From Propioniciclava sp. (GTDB taxonomy: Bacteria; Actinomycetota; Actinomycetes; Propionibacteriales; Propionibacteriaceae): 64,000 nucleotides of DNA. The notes under the pieces are model-generated. The model searched no databases. It was given only the letters and a program-made list of their open reading frames with translations, and was not told where the DNA came from. Below are positions 52,842 to 64,000 of this stretch, piece by piece (position 1 is the stretch's first letter; each line of letters begins with the position of its first letter). Made by a program: the position numbers and the translations under genes. The stretch covers positions 42,115 through 106,114 of the forward strand of contig NZ_JARKOT010000092.1 of the NCBI RefSeq assembly GCF_029977985.1, in the 5' to 3' direction.

Positions 52842-53713
52842 CTGTTGGAGTAGTGGAACAGCCGCATGGGGTTGAGGGCGGCGTCGGTCTGGCCCGCACG
52901 GGCCCGGCGCAGCAACTGGAACGCCTCGACGACCAGCCACGCGCCGAGGGCACCGGCCACGAGCGGGTACAGCCAGCCGGTGCCCGCCGCCGGCCACAGC
53001 ACCAGACTCGTGGCCACCGTGAGCACCGCATAGACGAGGATCTGCCGCGTCACCACGGGCGCGGACGCCACGACCGGCAGCATCGGGACGTCCACCCGGG
53101 CGTAGTCCTCGCGATAGCGCAACCCGAGGGCCCAAGTGTGCGGCGGCGTCCAGAAGAAGACGATCGCGAACAGCACGAGCGGGGTGAGGGCGATGGAACC
53201 GGTGACAGCGGTCCAGCCGATGAGGGGCGGGAAGCAGCCGGCCACGCCACCCCACACGATGTTCTGCGGCGTGCGCCGCTTGAGCCAGATCGTGTAGACG
53301 AAGACGTAGTAGAGCATCGCCAGCAGTGACAGGCCCGCAGACAACCAGTTGGCGCCGAGCCCGAGCATGAGCAGCGATCCGATCCCGAGGACGGTCGCGA
53401 ACGCGTAGGCGGCGCGGGGATCCACCAGGTCGCGCGGCATCGGACGCCGCCGCGTGCGCCGCATGGAGGCGTCGATGTCGCGGTCGAGCACCGAGTTGAA
53501 GACGTTGGCCGCCGCGGCCGACAGCGTCCCACCCACGAAGGTGACCAGCACCAGCCCCAGCGGCGGCAGGCCGCCGGCGGCGAGGAACATGGCCGGAATG
53601 GTGGTGACGAGCAGCAGCTCGATGATCCGCGGCTTGGTGAGACCCACATAGGCCCGCACGACTCCCCCGAGACCGGTGCCGACGGGCACGGTCCGGCTGG
53701 GTGCGTTGTGCAT
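52790..53713 (-). CDS. ctaB: protoheme IX farnesyltransferase
   Basis: [53 protein letters not shown]. Confidence 0.95.
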   Translation of the reverse strand: MHNAPSRTVPVGTGLGGVVRAYVGLTKPRIIELLLVTTIPAMFLAAGGLPPLGLVLVTFVGGTLSAAAANVFNSVLDRDIDASMRRTRRRPMPRDLVDPRAAYAFATVLGIGSLLMLGLGANWLSAGLSLLAMLYYVFVYTIWLKRRTPQNIVWGGVAGCFPPLIGWTAVTGSIALTPLVLFAIVFFWTPPHTWALGLRYREDYARVDVPMLPVVASAPVVTRQILVYAVLTVATSLVLWPAAGTGWLYPLVAGALGAWLVVEAFQLLRRARAGQTDAALNPMRLFHYSNSYLALVFIAAAVDPLVF

Positions 53714-53839
53714 GTGGACTCCACGGGATCCGGCTGGCGCCGCCGGCCTGGGGGCCCGGGCGGTCGGAGGCAGTCTAGCCGATCGGGCGTCACCCGCCCG
53801 ACTCCGCGTCCCGCCCCTTGTGGCGGCTACAGTCGAGCC

Positions 53840-54934
53840 ATGAACGACCGTCTCGCGGCCCTCGCCGGCGCCGGGGTTTCCATCTGGCTCGACGATCTGT
53901 CCCGTTCCCGACTCATCAGCGGCAACCTCGCCGAACTCGTCGCGACGAAGTCCGTGACCGGGGTCACCACGAACCCCACGATCTTCGCCGCCGCGCTCGC
54001 ACAATCCGGTGCCTACGCCGATGCCGTGGCCGACCTTGCCCCCGTCGGCGTCGATGACGCCATCAAACTGCTCACCGCCGCCGACGTGCGCGACGCCTGT
54101 GACGTGCTGGCCGGCGTCCACACCGCCACGGGCGGCGTCGACGGCCGCGTGTCGATCGAGGTGGCGCCCACCCTCGCCCACGACACGCGGGGCACCATCG
54201 CACAGGCGCGCGAACTGCACCGCCTCGTCGATCGCGACGGCGTCCTCATCAAGATCCCGGCCACGCCGGAGGGCCTGCCCGCGATCGCCGAGACCCTCGC
54301 CGCGGGGATCAGCGTGAACGTCACCCTGATCTTCTCCGTCGACCGCTACCGCGAGGTCATGGACGCCTATCTCACCGGCCTCGAGATGGCCGACGCTGCC
54401 GGGATCGACCTGGGCGGCATCCACTCGGTGGCGTCGTTCTTCATCAGCCGCGTCGATGTCGAGGTCGACCAGCGGTTGGACGCCGCCGGTGCAGCCGAAC
54501 TGAAGGGCCGGGCAGGCATCGCGAACGCCCAGACGGCGCTGGGGGCCTACGACGAGGTGTTCGGTGGCGAGCGGTTCGCGGCGCTGGCCGCCAAGGGTGC
54601 CCACCCGCAGCGACCCCTGTGGGCGTCGACGGGCGTCAAGAACCCCGCCTACCCGGACACGCTCTACGTGTCCGAGCTGGTGGCGCCGGGCGTCGTCAAC
54701 ACGATGCCCGAGAAGACGCTCGTCGCGTATGCCGATCACGGCGAGATCGGGACGCCGATGCCGGGGACCGCGGCCGACGGCGTCCGGGTGCTGGAATCCA
54801 TCGCAGCAGCGGGCGTGGACCTGGCCGACGTGTTCGCCGTGCTCGAACGAGAAGGCGTGGACAAGTTCGCGGCGAGCTGGACCGAACTCACCGAAACCGT
54901 GGCCGCCGCCCTCGGCGGCAGGGGCGCGGGTTAG
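53840..54934 (+). CDS. tal: transaldolase
   Basis: [53 protein letters not shown]. Confidence 0.95.
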   Translation: MNDRLAALAGAGVSIWLDDLSRSRLISGNLAELVATKSVTGVTTNPTIFAAALAQSGAYADAVADLAPVGVDDAIKLLTAADVRDACDVLAGVHTATGGVDGRVSIEVAPTLAHDTRGTIAQARELHRLVDRDGVLIKIPATPEGLPAIAETLAAGISVNVTLIFSVDRYREVMDAYLTGLEMADAAGIDLGGIHSVASFFISRVDVEVDQRLDAAGAAELKGRAGIANAQTALGAYDEVFGGERFAALAAKGAHPQRPLWASTGVKNPAYPDTLYVSELVAPGVVNTMPEKTLVAYADHGEIGTPMPGTAADGVRVLESIAAAGVDLADVFAVLEREGVDKFAASWTELTETVAAALGGRGAG

Positions 54935-54943
54935 GATCGGCTC

Positions 54944-55690
54944 GTGGCTGAGAACACTGCCGTCGAGTCCGTCGCTCGCTACGCGACCGGCCCCGACCTC
55001 GTCGACGGCGCGGCCGAACGCCTGCTGGCCAACCTGGTGGCGATCCAGGCGGAGCGGGAGGGCAACGTGCACCTGTGCCTGACGGGTGGTCGCATCGCCA
55101 ACCGCATCTACGCGGCGCTCTGCGACCAGCTGGAGGGCTCGGGGCTCGACCCGCGGCGACTGGAGTTGTGGTGGGGCGACGAGCGGTTCGTGCCTACCGA
55201 GGACCCCGACCGCAACGCCGGCCACACGCTGGCCATCCTGGCGGGCAAGCTGCCACTCACGTCGGCGCAGACTCACCCCATGTCGGCGAAGGACGGGTTC
55301 GCGGACGCCACCGCCGTCGCCGCGTCGTACGCCAAGGAGTTGGAGAACGTCACGTTCGACATCTGCCTGCTCGGCATGGGCACCGACGGACACGTGGCGT
55401 CGATCTTCCCGAACCACCCCTCGTTCGAGGCGACCAGTCATGCGGTCGTCGGTGTCACGGATTCACCGAAGCCCCCGTCGGAACGCATCAGTCTGACCAT
55501 TCAGGCCCTGAACACGAGCCGCCAGATCTGGTTCCTCGTCGGCGGTGCGGACAAGGCGGACGCCGTGCGCCGGTCCGTCGGCGGCGACCCGACGGTGCCC
55601 GCGGGCGTCGTCCGCGGGCGCGAGCGCACGCTGTGGCTGTTGGACCGCTCGGCCGCGTCCGATCTGCCGTACCACGAGTGCAGCTTCTGA
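54944..55690 (+). CDS. pgl: 6-phosphogluconolactonase
   Basis: LTGGRIANRIY, WWGDERFVPTEDPDRNAG, LGMGTDGHVASIFPNHP. Confidence 0.95.
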   Translation: MAENTAVESVARYATGPDLVDGAAERLLANLVAIQAEREGNVHLCLTGGRIANRIYAALCDQLEGSGLDPRRLELWWGDERFVPTEDPDRNAGHTLAILAGKLPLTSAQTHPMSAKDGFADATAVAASYAKELENVTFDICLLGMGTDGHVASIFPNHPSFEATSHAVVGVTDSPKPPSERISLTIQALNTSRQIWFLVGGADKADAVRRSVGGDPTVPAGVVRGRERTLWLLDRSAASDLPYHECSF

Positions 55691-55722
55691 CGCCGATCGC
55701 GCCCGTTGGCCTTGCGCCGCGG

Positions 55723-56079
55723 CTAGTAGATGACCTCTCCCGCGGCGCGGCGGGCACGCAGGGTGGCGAGGGCCTCGGCAAGGATCGCGGCGGCCTCGGA
55801 GTCGGTGCGCCGCTCCTTCACGTAAGCCAGGTGCGTCTTGTACGGGGTGATCTTCGGCGGCGGCGGCGGGTTCTCGGAGTCGAGGTTGGCGGGCAGCCCA
55901 CAGCGGGGGCAGTCCCAGGTCTCGGGGACCTGCGCGTCCGCGGCGAACGCCGGCCTGGTCTCGTGACCGTTGCTGCAGTAGTAGGAGACGTACAGCCGCG
56001 GGGCCGCGTCGCCCCGCTCCGCCTCCCCCATCGGGCCCGCACCGACGCGGCTCCCGCGGATCGCACTACCACCGACCAC
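55723..56079 (-). CDS. rbpA: RNA polymerase-binding protein RbpA
   Basis: YYCSNGHETRPAFAADAQVPETWDCPRCGLPA, KTPYKTHLAYVKERRTD-like. Confidence 0.93.
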   Translation of the reverse strand: MVGGSAIRGSRVGAGPMGEAERGDAAPRLYVSYYCSNGHETRPAFAADAQVPETWDCPRCGLPANLDSENPPPPPKITPYKTHLAYVKERRTDSEAAAILAEALATLRARRAAGEVIY

Positions 56080-56125
56080 CGATGTCTCCTTCGTTGAGTG
56101 TCGGACGCCGAACGGCGTGGGGAAA

Positions 56126-56404
56126 TCAGAGCGTGCCGAAGTCCGGGAAGTAGCGGTAGAGGGCGAGCAGGGCGAGGATGCAACCGAACCACAGCACCCC
56201 CACGATGATCGTCAACCGGTCGAGGTTCCGCTCGGCCACCGATGTGCCACCCATGCTCGAGCTCATGCCGCCGCCGAAGAGGTCGGACATGCCGCCACCC
56301 CGGTTCTTGTGCAGCAGAATGAACAAGGCGAGGGCGACGCTCGTGATCGAGAGCAGGATCGACACGGTCAGGATCGGCCAGGTCAGCAGAGGCACGAGAG
56401 TCAC
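56126..56404 (-). CDS. secG: preprotein translocase subunit SecG
   Basis: LFILLHKNRGGGMSDLFGGGMSSSMGGTSVAERNLDRLT. Confidence 0.93.
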   Translation of the reverse strand: MTLVPLLTWPILTVSILLSITSVALALFILLHKNRGGGMSDLFGGGMSSSMGGTSVAERNLDRLTIIVGVLWFGCILALLALYRYFPDFGTL

Positions 56405-56421
56405 CGGATGATTCTAACCCA

Positions 56422-56461
56422 GCGCGGCCCCCGTTCCGAACCGACGGAACGGGGGCCGCGC
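56422..56461. terminator. strong stem-loop between tpiA and secG
   Basis: GCGCGGCCCCCGTTCCG-AACCGA-CGGAACGGGGGCCGCGC, 17-bp perfect stem; no clear U-tract. Confidence 0.65.
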
Positions 56462-56475
56462 GCAGGCGTTGCGGA

Positions 56476-57258
56476 TCAGGCCTGGTAGAAGAGGACGATC
56501 TTGGCGAACTCCTCCGGGTCGAGGCTCGCGCCACCGACGAGGGCGCCGTCGACATCAGGCTGGGCCATGATGTCGGGGGCGCTGGAGGACTTGACCGAGC
56601 CGCCGTACTGGATGCGGACGGCGTCCGCGGCGTCCTGACCGAAGAGCTCGGCCACGCGGCCACGGATCGCGCCACAGACCTCCTGGGCGTCCTCAGGGGT
56701 CGCGACCTCGCCGGTGCCGATCGCCCAGACAGGCTCGTAGGCCACGACGAGGGAACCGACCTGCTCGGGGGTGAGGCCCTCGAGCACCTTGTCGACCTGA
56801 GCCAGCACGAACGGCACGTGCTCGCCGGCCTTGCGGACATCGAGCTTCTCGCCAACGCAGATGATCGGCGTCATGCCGGCCGCGAGGACGACCTTTGCCT
56901 TCTCGTTGATGACCTCGTCGGTCTCGCCGTGGTAGTCGCGGCGCTCGGAATGCCCGACCACCACATACTTCACGTTGAGCTTGCTGAGCATGGCGGCCGA
57001 GATCTCGCCCGTGTAGGCGCCCTTGGCGTGGACGGAGATGTCCTGGGCGCCGTAGGTGATCGGGAGCTTGTCGCCCTCGACCAACGTCTGCACGGTGCGA
57101 AGGTCGGTGAACGGAACTATCACTGCGGCTTCGGACTTCGACGCGTCGTACTTGGCGTCGGTCAGCGACCAGGCCAGCTTCTGCACGACGCCGGTGGCCT
57201 CGACATGGTCGAGATTCATCTTCCAGTTGCCCGCCATCAGCGGGGTGCGGTTCGCCAT
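56476..57258 (-). CDS. tpiA: triosephosphate isomerase
   Basis: [40 protein letters not shown]. Confidence 0.97.
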   Translation of the reverse strand: MANRTPLMAGNWKMNLDHVEATGVVQKLAWSLTDAKYDASKSEAAVIVPFTDLRTVQTLVEGDKLPITYGAQDISVHAKGAYTGEISAAMLSKLNVKYVVVGHSERRDYHGETDEVINEKAKVVLAAGMTPIICVGEKLDVRKAGEHVPFVLAQVDKVLEGLTPEQVGSLVVAYEPVWAIGTGEVATPEDAQEVCGAIRGRVAELFGQDAADAVRIQYGGSVKSSSAPDIMAQPDVDGALVGGASLDPEEFAKIVLFYQA

Positions 57259-57261
57259 GGT

Positions 57262-58461
57262 TCAGTTCCCTTCGAGGACGTCGAGACCCGGGAGCACCTT
57301 GCCCTCCAGGTACTCCAGCGACGCGCCGCCGCCGGTGGAGATGTGGCCGAACTGGTCGTCCGAGAAGCCCAGCTGCCGCACGGCTGCGGCCGAGTCGCCG
57401 CCGCCAACGACCGTGAAGGCGTCGGTCTCGGCGAGGGCCTTCGCCACGGCCAGGGTGCCGTCGGCGAACGCCGGGTTCTCGAACACGCCCATCGGGCCGT
57501 TCCAGAACACCGTCTTGGCCTCCTTGATCGCCGCGGCGTACGCCTCGGCGGTGTCGGGGCCGATGTCGAGACCCATCTGGTCGGCGGGGATGGCGCCCGC
57601 AGCGACCGTCGACTTGTGCTCGGCGTCGCCGAACTCGGGCGTGACGACGGCGTCCGTCGGGATGAGGATCTTCTTGCCCTCGGCTTCGGCCTGGCTCATG
57701 TAGCCCTTGACGGTGTCGATCTTCTCGGAGTCGAGGATGGAGGTGCCGACCTCGAGGCCCTCGGCCTTGAGGAAGGTGTAGCCCATGCCACCACCGATGA
57801 TGAGGGTGTCGGCGACCTTCAGCAGGTTGTCGATGACGCTCAGCTTGTCGGCGACCTTGGCGCCGCCGAGGACGACGACGTACGGGCGCTCGGGGGTCTC
57901 CGTCAGCTTCTTGAGGACGTCGACCTCCTTCGCGACGAGGTAGCCAGCAGCGTTCGGCAGGAGCTTCGCGACGTCGTACACGGACGCCTGCTTGCGGTGG
58001 ACGACGCCGAAGCCGTCGGACACGAACACGTCGCCGAACTCGGCATACTTGGCGGCCAGCGCCTGGCGCTCGGCCTCGTCCTTGCTCTCCTCGGCCTTCT
58101 CGTAGCGGACGTTCTCCAACAACGCGATCTCGCCGTCACCCAGGGCCGCCACGGTCTCGGCGGCCGACGGGCCGACGACGTCACCCGCAAGCGTCACGGG
58201 GGCGTCGATGAGCTCACCGAGGCGCTTGGCGACGGGAGCCAGCGAGTACTTGGTGTTGACCTCGCCCTTCGGGCGGCCGAGGTGCGCCATGACGACGACC
58301 TTCGCGCCAGCGCCGACGAGCTCCTTGAGGGTCGGCAGAGCGGCCTTGATGCGGCCGTCGTCGGTGATCGTGTCGCCGTCCAGCGGCACGTTGAAATCGC
58401 AGCGGATGAGGACCCGCTTGCCCTTGAGATCGCCCAGATCCTTGACGGACTTCACTGTCAT
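57262..58461 (-). CDS. pgk: phosphoglycerate kinase
   Basis: [45 protein letters not shown]. Confidence 0.97.
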   Translation of the reverse strand: MTVKSVKDLGDLKGKRVLIRCDFNVPLDGDTITDDGRIKAALPTLKELVGAGAKVVVMAHLGRPKGEVNTKYSLAPVAKRLGELIDAPVTLAGDVVGPSAAETVAALGDGEIALLENVRYEKAEESKDEAERQALAAKYAEFGDVFVSDGFGVVHRKQASVYDVAKLLPNAAGYLVAKEVDVLKKLTETPERPYVVVLGGAKVADKLSVIDNLLKVADTLIIGGGMGYTFLKAEGLEVGTSILDSEKIDTVKGYMSQAEAEGKKILIPTDAVVTPEFGDAEHKSTVAAGAIPADQMGLDIGPDTAEAYAAAIKEAKTVFWNGPMGVFENPAFADGTLAVAKALAETDAFTVVGGGDSAAAVRQLGFSDDQFGHISTGGGASLEYLEGKVLPGLDVLEGN

Positions 58462-58500
58462 TCCCTTTCGATGTTCCGTGGATGGAGGGGTGGAACCACA

Positions 58501-58533
58501 CCGGGGTGGAGCGCCGGTGGCGCCCCACCCCGG
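58501..58533. other. stem-loop in gap-pgk intergenic region
   Basis: CCGGGGTGGAGCGCC-GGT-GGCGCCCCACCCCGG, 15-nt arms with one mismatch. Confidence 0.7.
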
Positions 58534-58558
58534 GTGGATCACTGATGGTGAGAACAGG

Positions 58559-59683
<1,125 letters not shown>

Positions 59684-59727
59684 TTACCTAGGTCAAACGA
59701 TGGACATAATCCGTCCCCGACGTCGGA

Positions 59728-60714
59728 TCAGACGTCGTCATCCAGCATGTCGGGGCTCAGGTTGGCCTCGGTCCCGGGGATGCCGAGCTCCTGCGCGCGC
59801 TTGTCCGCCGTGGCCAGCAACCGCCGGATCCGGCCGGCGACGGCGTCCTTCGTGAGGGGCGGCTCGTGTAGCTGGCCGAGCTCCTCGAGGCTCGCCTGCT
59901 TGTGCGCGAGGCGGAGCTGGCCCGCGATGCGGAGGTGGTCGGGCACCTGGTCGCCGAGGATCTCGAGCGCCCGCTCGACGCGGGCTCCGGCCGCGACGGC
60001 GGCTCGGGCCGAACGGCGCAGGTTGGCGTCGTCGAAGTTGGCCAACCGGTTCGCGGACGCCTTCACCTCGCGCCGGATGCGGCGCTCCTCCCAGGCCAGC
60101 AGCGTCTCGTGGGCGCCGAGGCGCGTGAGCATGGCTGCGATCGCGTCGCCGTCGCGGATGACGACCCGATCGACCCCGCGGACCTCGCGCGGTTTGGCCT
60201 GGACGCCGAGCCTGCGGGCGGCGCCGACGAGCGCGAGGGCGGACTCAGAGCCGGGACACGTGACCTCGAGCGACATCGACCGGCCCGGCTCGGTCAGGGA
60301 GCCGTGCGCCAGAAATGCGCCGCGCCACACGGCGGTCGCCACGTCGAGGCCCCCGCTGACCACGGCGGCGGGCAGACCGCGCACGGGGCGTCCGCGTGCG
60401 TCGACGAGACCCGTCTGGCGGGCGAGGGAATCACCGCCACGGATGAGCCGCACCACGTACCGGGTGCTCTTGCGCAGTCCGCTCGGCGTGATGACCACGA
60501 ACTCGCAGGTCAGCCCGAACAGGTCGAAGATCGTGTTGCGCAGGCGGCGGGCGGCGGCGCCGGTGTCGAGGTCGGCCTCCACCATGATCTTTCCCCCGAC
60601 CAGATGCAGGCTGCCCGCGAACCGCAGCATGGCGGCCACCTCCGCCTTGCGGCAGGCGGGCTTGGTGATCTCGACGGCTGCGAGCTCTTCCTTGACGTCT
60701 GCGGTGAGGGCCAT
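59728..60714 (-). CDS. whiA: DNA-binding protein WhiA
   Basis: [15 protein letters not shown]...; [21 protein letters not shown]-type NANLARS region; synteny. Confidence 0.95.
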   Translation of the reverse strand: MALTADVKEELAAVEITKPACRKAEVAAMLRFAGSLHLVGGKIMVEADLDTGAAARRLRNTIFDLFGLTCEFVVITPSGLRKSTRYVVRLIRGGDSLARQTGLVDARGRPVRGLPAAVVSGGLDVATAVWRGAFLAHGSLTEPGRSMSLEVTCPGSESALALVGAARRLGVQAKPREVRGVDRVVIRDGDAIAAMLTRLGAHETLLAWEERRIRREVKASANRLANFDDANLRRSARAAVAAGARVERALEILGDQVPDHLRIAGQLRLAHKQASLEELGQLHEPPLTKDAVAGRIRRLLATADKRAQELGIPGTEANLSPDMLDDDV

Positions 60715-60724
60715 GCGCGCCAGC

Positions 60725-61681
60725 CTACCGACCGAGCACGTCGGCAAAGACCGAGGCCAGTCGGTTGACGTCGTGACGAGGAGACCCGTCCCGCGCCCGC
60801 ACCCGCGACACCCGCAACTCCGCGCCCAGGGACTCGGCGTACCGCTCGAGGTGCGGATCGCCGGCGGCCATCGTGGGGTCGCAGATGATCGTGTCGAACC
60901 GGAGCTTCGGGGCGTGTTCGGCGATCACCTCGAGATGCCCGGACGCCGAGTACTCGGCCATCTCGGACGACGACACCACGTTGAGGTTGAGGACGCGCCG
61001 CGCGGAGGTGTCGACGAGAGCCTCCGCGAGTTCGGGGACGAGCAGGTGTGGCACCACCGAGGTGAACCACGAACCGGGGCCGAGCACGACGGCGTCCGCC
61101 TGCCGCACGGCGGCGACCGACTCGGGGCACGCCGGGGGGCGTCCGGGGATCAGCCGCACCTCCTGGATGAAGCCCTTGGTCACCGCCACGTGAGCCTGTC
61201 CGGTGACCAGACCGTGCTCGTCGGGATGGTCGGGATCGAGCCCGATGACGTCGGCCTCGATGGCCAGCGGTACCGCAGCCATCGGCAGCACCCGGCCCTG
61301 GGCGCCCAGCAGGCGCCCCACCATGTCGAGACCGGCGACCGGATCGCCGAGACGCTGCCAGATGCCCGCGATCAGCAGGTTGCCGATCGCATGCCCGGCA
61401 AGGGGGCCGTCGCCGCCGAAGCGGGACTGCAGGACGTCCGCCCACAGCCGTCCGTCCGCGTCGTCACCGCACAGGGCGGCGAGCGCCATCCGCAGATCGC
61501 CGGGCGGCAGGATGTCGAACTCGGCCCGGAGGCGTCCGGACGAGCCGCCGTCGTCGGCCACCGTCACGATCGCCGTGATCTGCGACGTCACCCGGCGCAG
61601 CGCCTGGAGGGTCGCGGCGAGGCCGTGACCGCCGCCGAGGGCGACCACGCGCGGAACGCCGGCCGAGAGCATCGGGGTCAC
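60725..61681 (-). CDS. yvcK: YvcK/CofD-like gluconeogenesis factor
   Basis: [31 protein letters not shown]. Confidence 0.93.
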   Translation of the reverse strand: MTPMLSAGVPRVVALGGGHGLAATLQALRRVTSQITAIVTVADDGGSSGRLRAEFDILPPGDLRMALAALCGDDADGRLWADVLQSRFGGDGPLAGHAIGNLLIAGIWQRLGDPVAGLDMVGRLLGAQGRVLPMAAVPLAIEADVIGLDPDHPDEHGLVTGQAHVAVTKGFIQEVRLIPGRPPACPESVAAVRQADAVVLGPGSWFTSVVPHLLVPELAEALVDTSARRVLNLNVVSSSEMAEYSASGHLEVIAEHAPKLRFDTIICDPTMAAGDPHLERYAESLGAELRVSRVRARDGSPRHDVNRLASVFADVLGR

Positions 61682-62541
61682 TCGAGACCGAGGTCGCGAT
61701 GCACGACGTGCACCTCGACGCCGTCGGTGCGCAGGCGGCGGGCCAGCTCCTCGGCCATCGACGTGGAGCGATGCTTGCCCCCGGTGCAGCCGACCGCAAG
61801 GGTGGCGAGACGCTTGCCCTCCTGCTGGTAGCCGGGGATGACCTGGCCGAGCATCGCCCGGACCGCCTCGAGCCACGGCCCCGCGGCATCCTGTCTGAGC
61901 ACGTAACCCGACACCGCCTGCGACAGGCCCGTCTGCGGGCGTAGTTCGGGGATCCAGTGCGGGTTGGGCAGGAACCGCACGTCGAGCACCATGTCGGCGT
62001 CGACGGGCAGGCCGTTCTTGAAGCCGAACGACATGAGCGTGAGGCGGAACTGCCGGTCGTCGGCCGTGTTGAACGCGAACGCCACCCGGCTGGTGAGCTG
62101 GTGGACGTTCAGGTCGGAGGTGTCGAGCACCATGTCGGCGCCCGCACGGAGCATGGCGAGCATCTCCCGCTCCCGGTGGATGCCGTCGAGGAGCGGGCCG
62201 TCGCCCTGGAGCGGGTGCGGTCGCCGCACCGACTCCTGCCGGCGCACGATCACTTCGTCGGACGCCTCGAGGAACAGGATCTGGGGCCAGATGCCCTGCG
62301 TGTTGAGCGCGTCGAACGCTGCGGGGATCTCGTCGAACTGCTTGCGGGTGCGCACGTCGAGCACCACGGCGACCTTGTCGTAGCCGTCGCGCTGCGCCGA
62401 GGTCGCGAGCTGGCTGAGCAGAGTGGGCGGCAGATTGTCGACGACGTACCAGCCGAGGTCCTCGAGCGTGTGCGCCGCGGTGCGGCGTCCGGCCCCCGAC
62501 ATGCCCGTGATCGCGATGAACCGCAACGACGCCCCACTCAT
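61678..62541 (-). CDS. rapZ: RNase adapter RapZ/YvcJ
   Basis: ITGMSGAGRRTAAHTLEDLGWYVVDNLPP; CTGGKHRSTSMAEEL. Confidence 0.95.
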   Translation of the reverse strand: MSGASLRFIAITGMSGAGRRTAAHTLEDLGWYVVDNLPPTLLSQLATSAQRDGYDKVAVVLDVRTRKQFDEIPAAFDALNTQGIWPQILFLEASDEVIVRRQESVRRPHPLQGDGPLLDGIHREREMLAMLRAGADMVLDTSDLNVHQLTSRVAFAFNTADDRQFRLTLMSFGFKNGLPVDADMVLDVRFLPNPHWIPELRPQTGLSQAVSGYVLRQDAAGPWLEAVRAMLGQVIPGYQQEGKRLATLAVGCTGGKHRSTSMAEELARRLRTDGVEVHVVHRDLGLE

Positions 62542-62722
62542 GGGGTCATTATCGCCGACATTCGCCTCCCATCTCCTCGCGGAGCCGCACTCGGGTGGCG
62601 TTCGGGCACTCCCCGCGCGTCGGGCGACTTACCTACCGTTGCAACGCGAGGCAAGTGCGTGGCGGCGAGGCAAGTGCGTGCGGGGGAGGACCGTGCGTGG
62701 GGGTCAGGGAAGTGGACCCCTA

Positions 62723-64000
62723 TCACTCCAGGATCTCGCCGGTGGCCGTGTTGACGGCCTCGGGCTGCTCGGTGGCGGCGAGGGCGTCCTTGACGGCCTG
62801 CGCCGTGCGCGGCCCGATGCCCGGAACGGCCGCGATGTCCCCCACCTCGGCGGCCCGCAGCTTCTTCAACGACCCGAAGTGCTTGAGGAGCGCTTTGCGC
62901 CGCAACTCCCCCAACCCAGGGACGCCGTCGAGCAGCGACTCGACCATCGAGGCGCTACGCCGGCCCCGGTGGTGGGTGATGGCGAAGCGGTGGGCCTCGT
63001 CGCGAGCGCGCTGCAGGAGGAACAGCCCCTCCGAGGCGCGCGGCAGGATCAGCGGGAACTCCTCGCCGGGCAGCCACACCTCCTCCAGTCGCTTGGCGAG
63101 CCCGATGAGGGGGACGTCGGTGACGCCGAGGGCGTCCATGGCCGCTCGGGCCGCCGCGACCTGGGGTGCACCACCGTCGACGACGACGAGCGACGGCTTG
63201 TAGGCGAACTTGCGCGCCGCGCCGGTGGTGGCGTCGACCAGCATCGCCCCCTCCCCGGTGAGCGAGGCCTGGTCATCGAGGTAGCGGCGGAACCGCCGCG
63301 TGATGACTTCGTGGATCGCACCCACGTCGTTGGAGCCCTCGACCGTCTTGATGATGAACCGCCGGTACTCCGAGCGGCGCGAGAGGCCGTCCTCGAACAC
63401 GACCATCGACCCGACCACCTCGGTGCCCTGCAGGTGGCTGATGTCGTAGCACTCGATGCGCAGCGGTGGGGCGTCCAGTTCGAGGGCGTCCTGGAGCTCC
63501 TCGAGCGCCCGGTTCCGGGTCTCGAGGTCGGCGGCGCGCTTCGTCTTGTGCAGGACCAGCGCCTCCTGCGCGTTCCGGCCGACCGTCTCCAGCAGCGCCC
63601 GCTTGTCGCCCCGCTGCGGCACGTGCACCCGGACGCGGCCGCCGCGCACCTCGACCAACAACTCCTCGAGCGCCTTGCCGGACGCCGGTTCGACGGGCAG
63701 CAACACTTCCTTGGGGACGCCCCCGCTCACCTCGATCTCGGGGTTGCTGTAGAGCTGCAGGCAGAACGACTCGATGAGCTCGGCGAGGCTGGAATCGTCG
63801 GCGCGGTCGGCGACCCAGCCGCGCTCGCCGCGGACACGGCCCGAGCGCACGTGGAACACCTGGATCGCCACCTCCAGTTCGTCGGCGGCGAGCGCGATGA
63901 CGTCGGCGTCCGTGCCGTCCCCGAGCACGATCGCGTTCCGCTCGGTGGCCGACTCCAGCGCGCCGAGCTGATCGCGCAGGACGGCCGCCTTCTCGAACTC
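62723..64000 (-). CDS. uvrC: excinuclease ABC subunit C, C-terminal part (5' end outside window)
   Basis: UVR-like [12 protein letters not shown] at window edge, [24 protein letters not shown]-terminal Hh[13 protein letters not shown]. Confidence 0.95.
   Translation of the reverse strand, partial: EFEKAAVLRDQLGALESATERNAIVLGDGTDADVIALAADELEVAIQVFHVRSGRVRGERGWVADRADDSSLAELIESFCLQLYSNPEIEVSGGVPKEVLLPVEPASGKALEELLVEVRGGRVRVHVPQRGDKRALLETVGRNAQEALVLHKTKRAADLETRNRALEELQDALELDAPPLRIECYDISHLQGTEVVGSMVVFEDGLSRRSEYRRFIIKTVEGSNDVGAIHEVITRRFRRYLDDQASLTGEGAMLVDATTGAARKFAYKPSLVVVDGGAPQVAAARAAMDALGVTDVPLIGLAKRLEEVWLPGEEFPLILPRASEGLFLLQRARDEAHRFAITHHRGRRSASMVESLLDGVPGLGELRRKALLKHFGSLKKLRAAEVGDIAAVPGIGPRTAQAVKDALAATEQPEAVNTATGEILE

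Noticed and set aside
62646-62680. Tandem 16-bp GCGAGGCAAGTGCGTG repeat between uvrC and rapZ
   Set aside because: Only two units and no larger structure; too little to call a defined element.

Overview
High-GC actinobacterial chromosomal segment, probably Propionibacteriaceae-like (inferred from gene content and synteny). Most of it is densely packed housekeeping and metabolic genes. Main blocks: fabG/fabI; SURF1 and an RlmA-like methyltransferase; a DUF2975/XRE pair; an ArsR/SRPBCC pair; a beta-glucoside-type PTS operon with a RAT/terminator antitermination leader; an NCS1 permease/PfkB kinase/cysteine hydrolase set; a fatty-acid beta-oxidation-like cluster; nnr; a GH13 enzyme; a Na+-pumping methylmalonyl-CoA decarboxylase (mmd/oad) operon; the SUF Fe-S operon; two tandem membrane pyrophosphatases; ctaA/ctaB; tal-pgl; and rbpA, secG, tpi-pgk-gap, whiA-yvcK-rapZ-uvrC. 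No tRNA, rRNA, CRISPR array or classical IS element was recognised. The strongest accessory signal is a duplicated module at 24.6-26.0 kb and 29.8-30.9 kb. Each copy has an AbiEi-like N-terminal/DUF559-like C-terminal gene, a leader with a perfect inverted pair of TTGTCCACA (actinobacterial DnaA-box-like) sites, and a pair of long palindromic elements bracketing the gene (121 bp inverted in one copy, 66 bp direct in the other). The two modules face each other across the mmd operon. Other notable items: a membrane-protein gene split by one in-frame TAG, a DtxR/IdeR-like iron box in front of suf, a palindromic repeat at 5.5 kb, an interspersed GGTCGAGC..GTCGAGA repeat often at gene 3' ends, and gaps in the conserved tkt-tal-zwf-opcA-pgl synteny.
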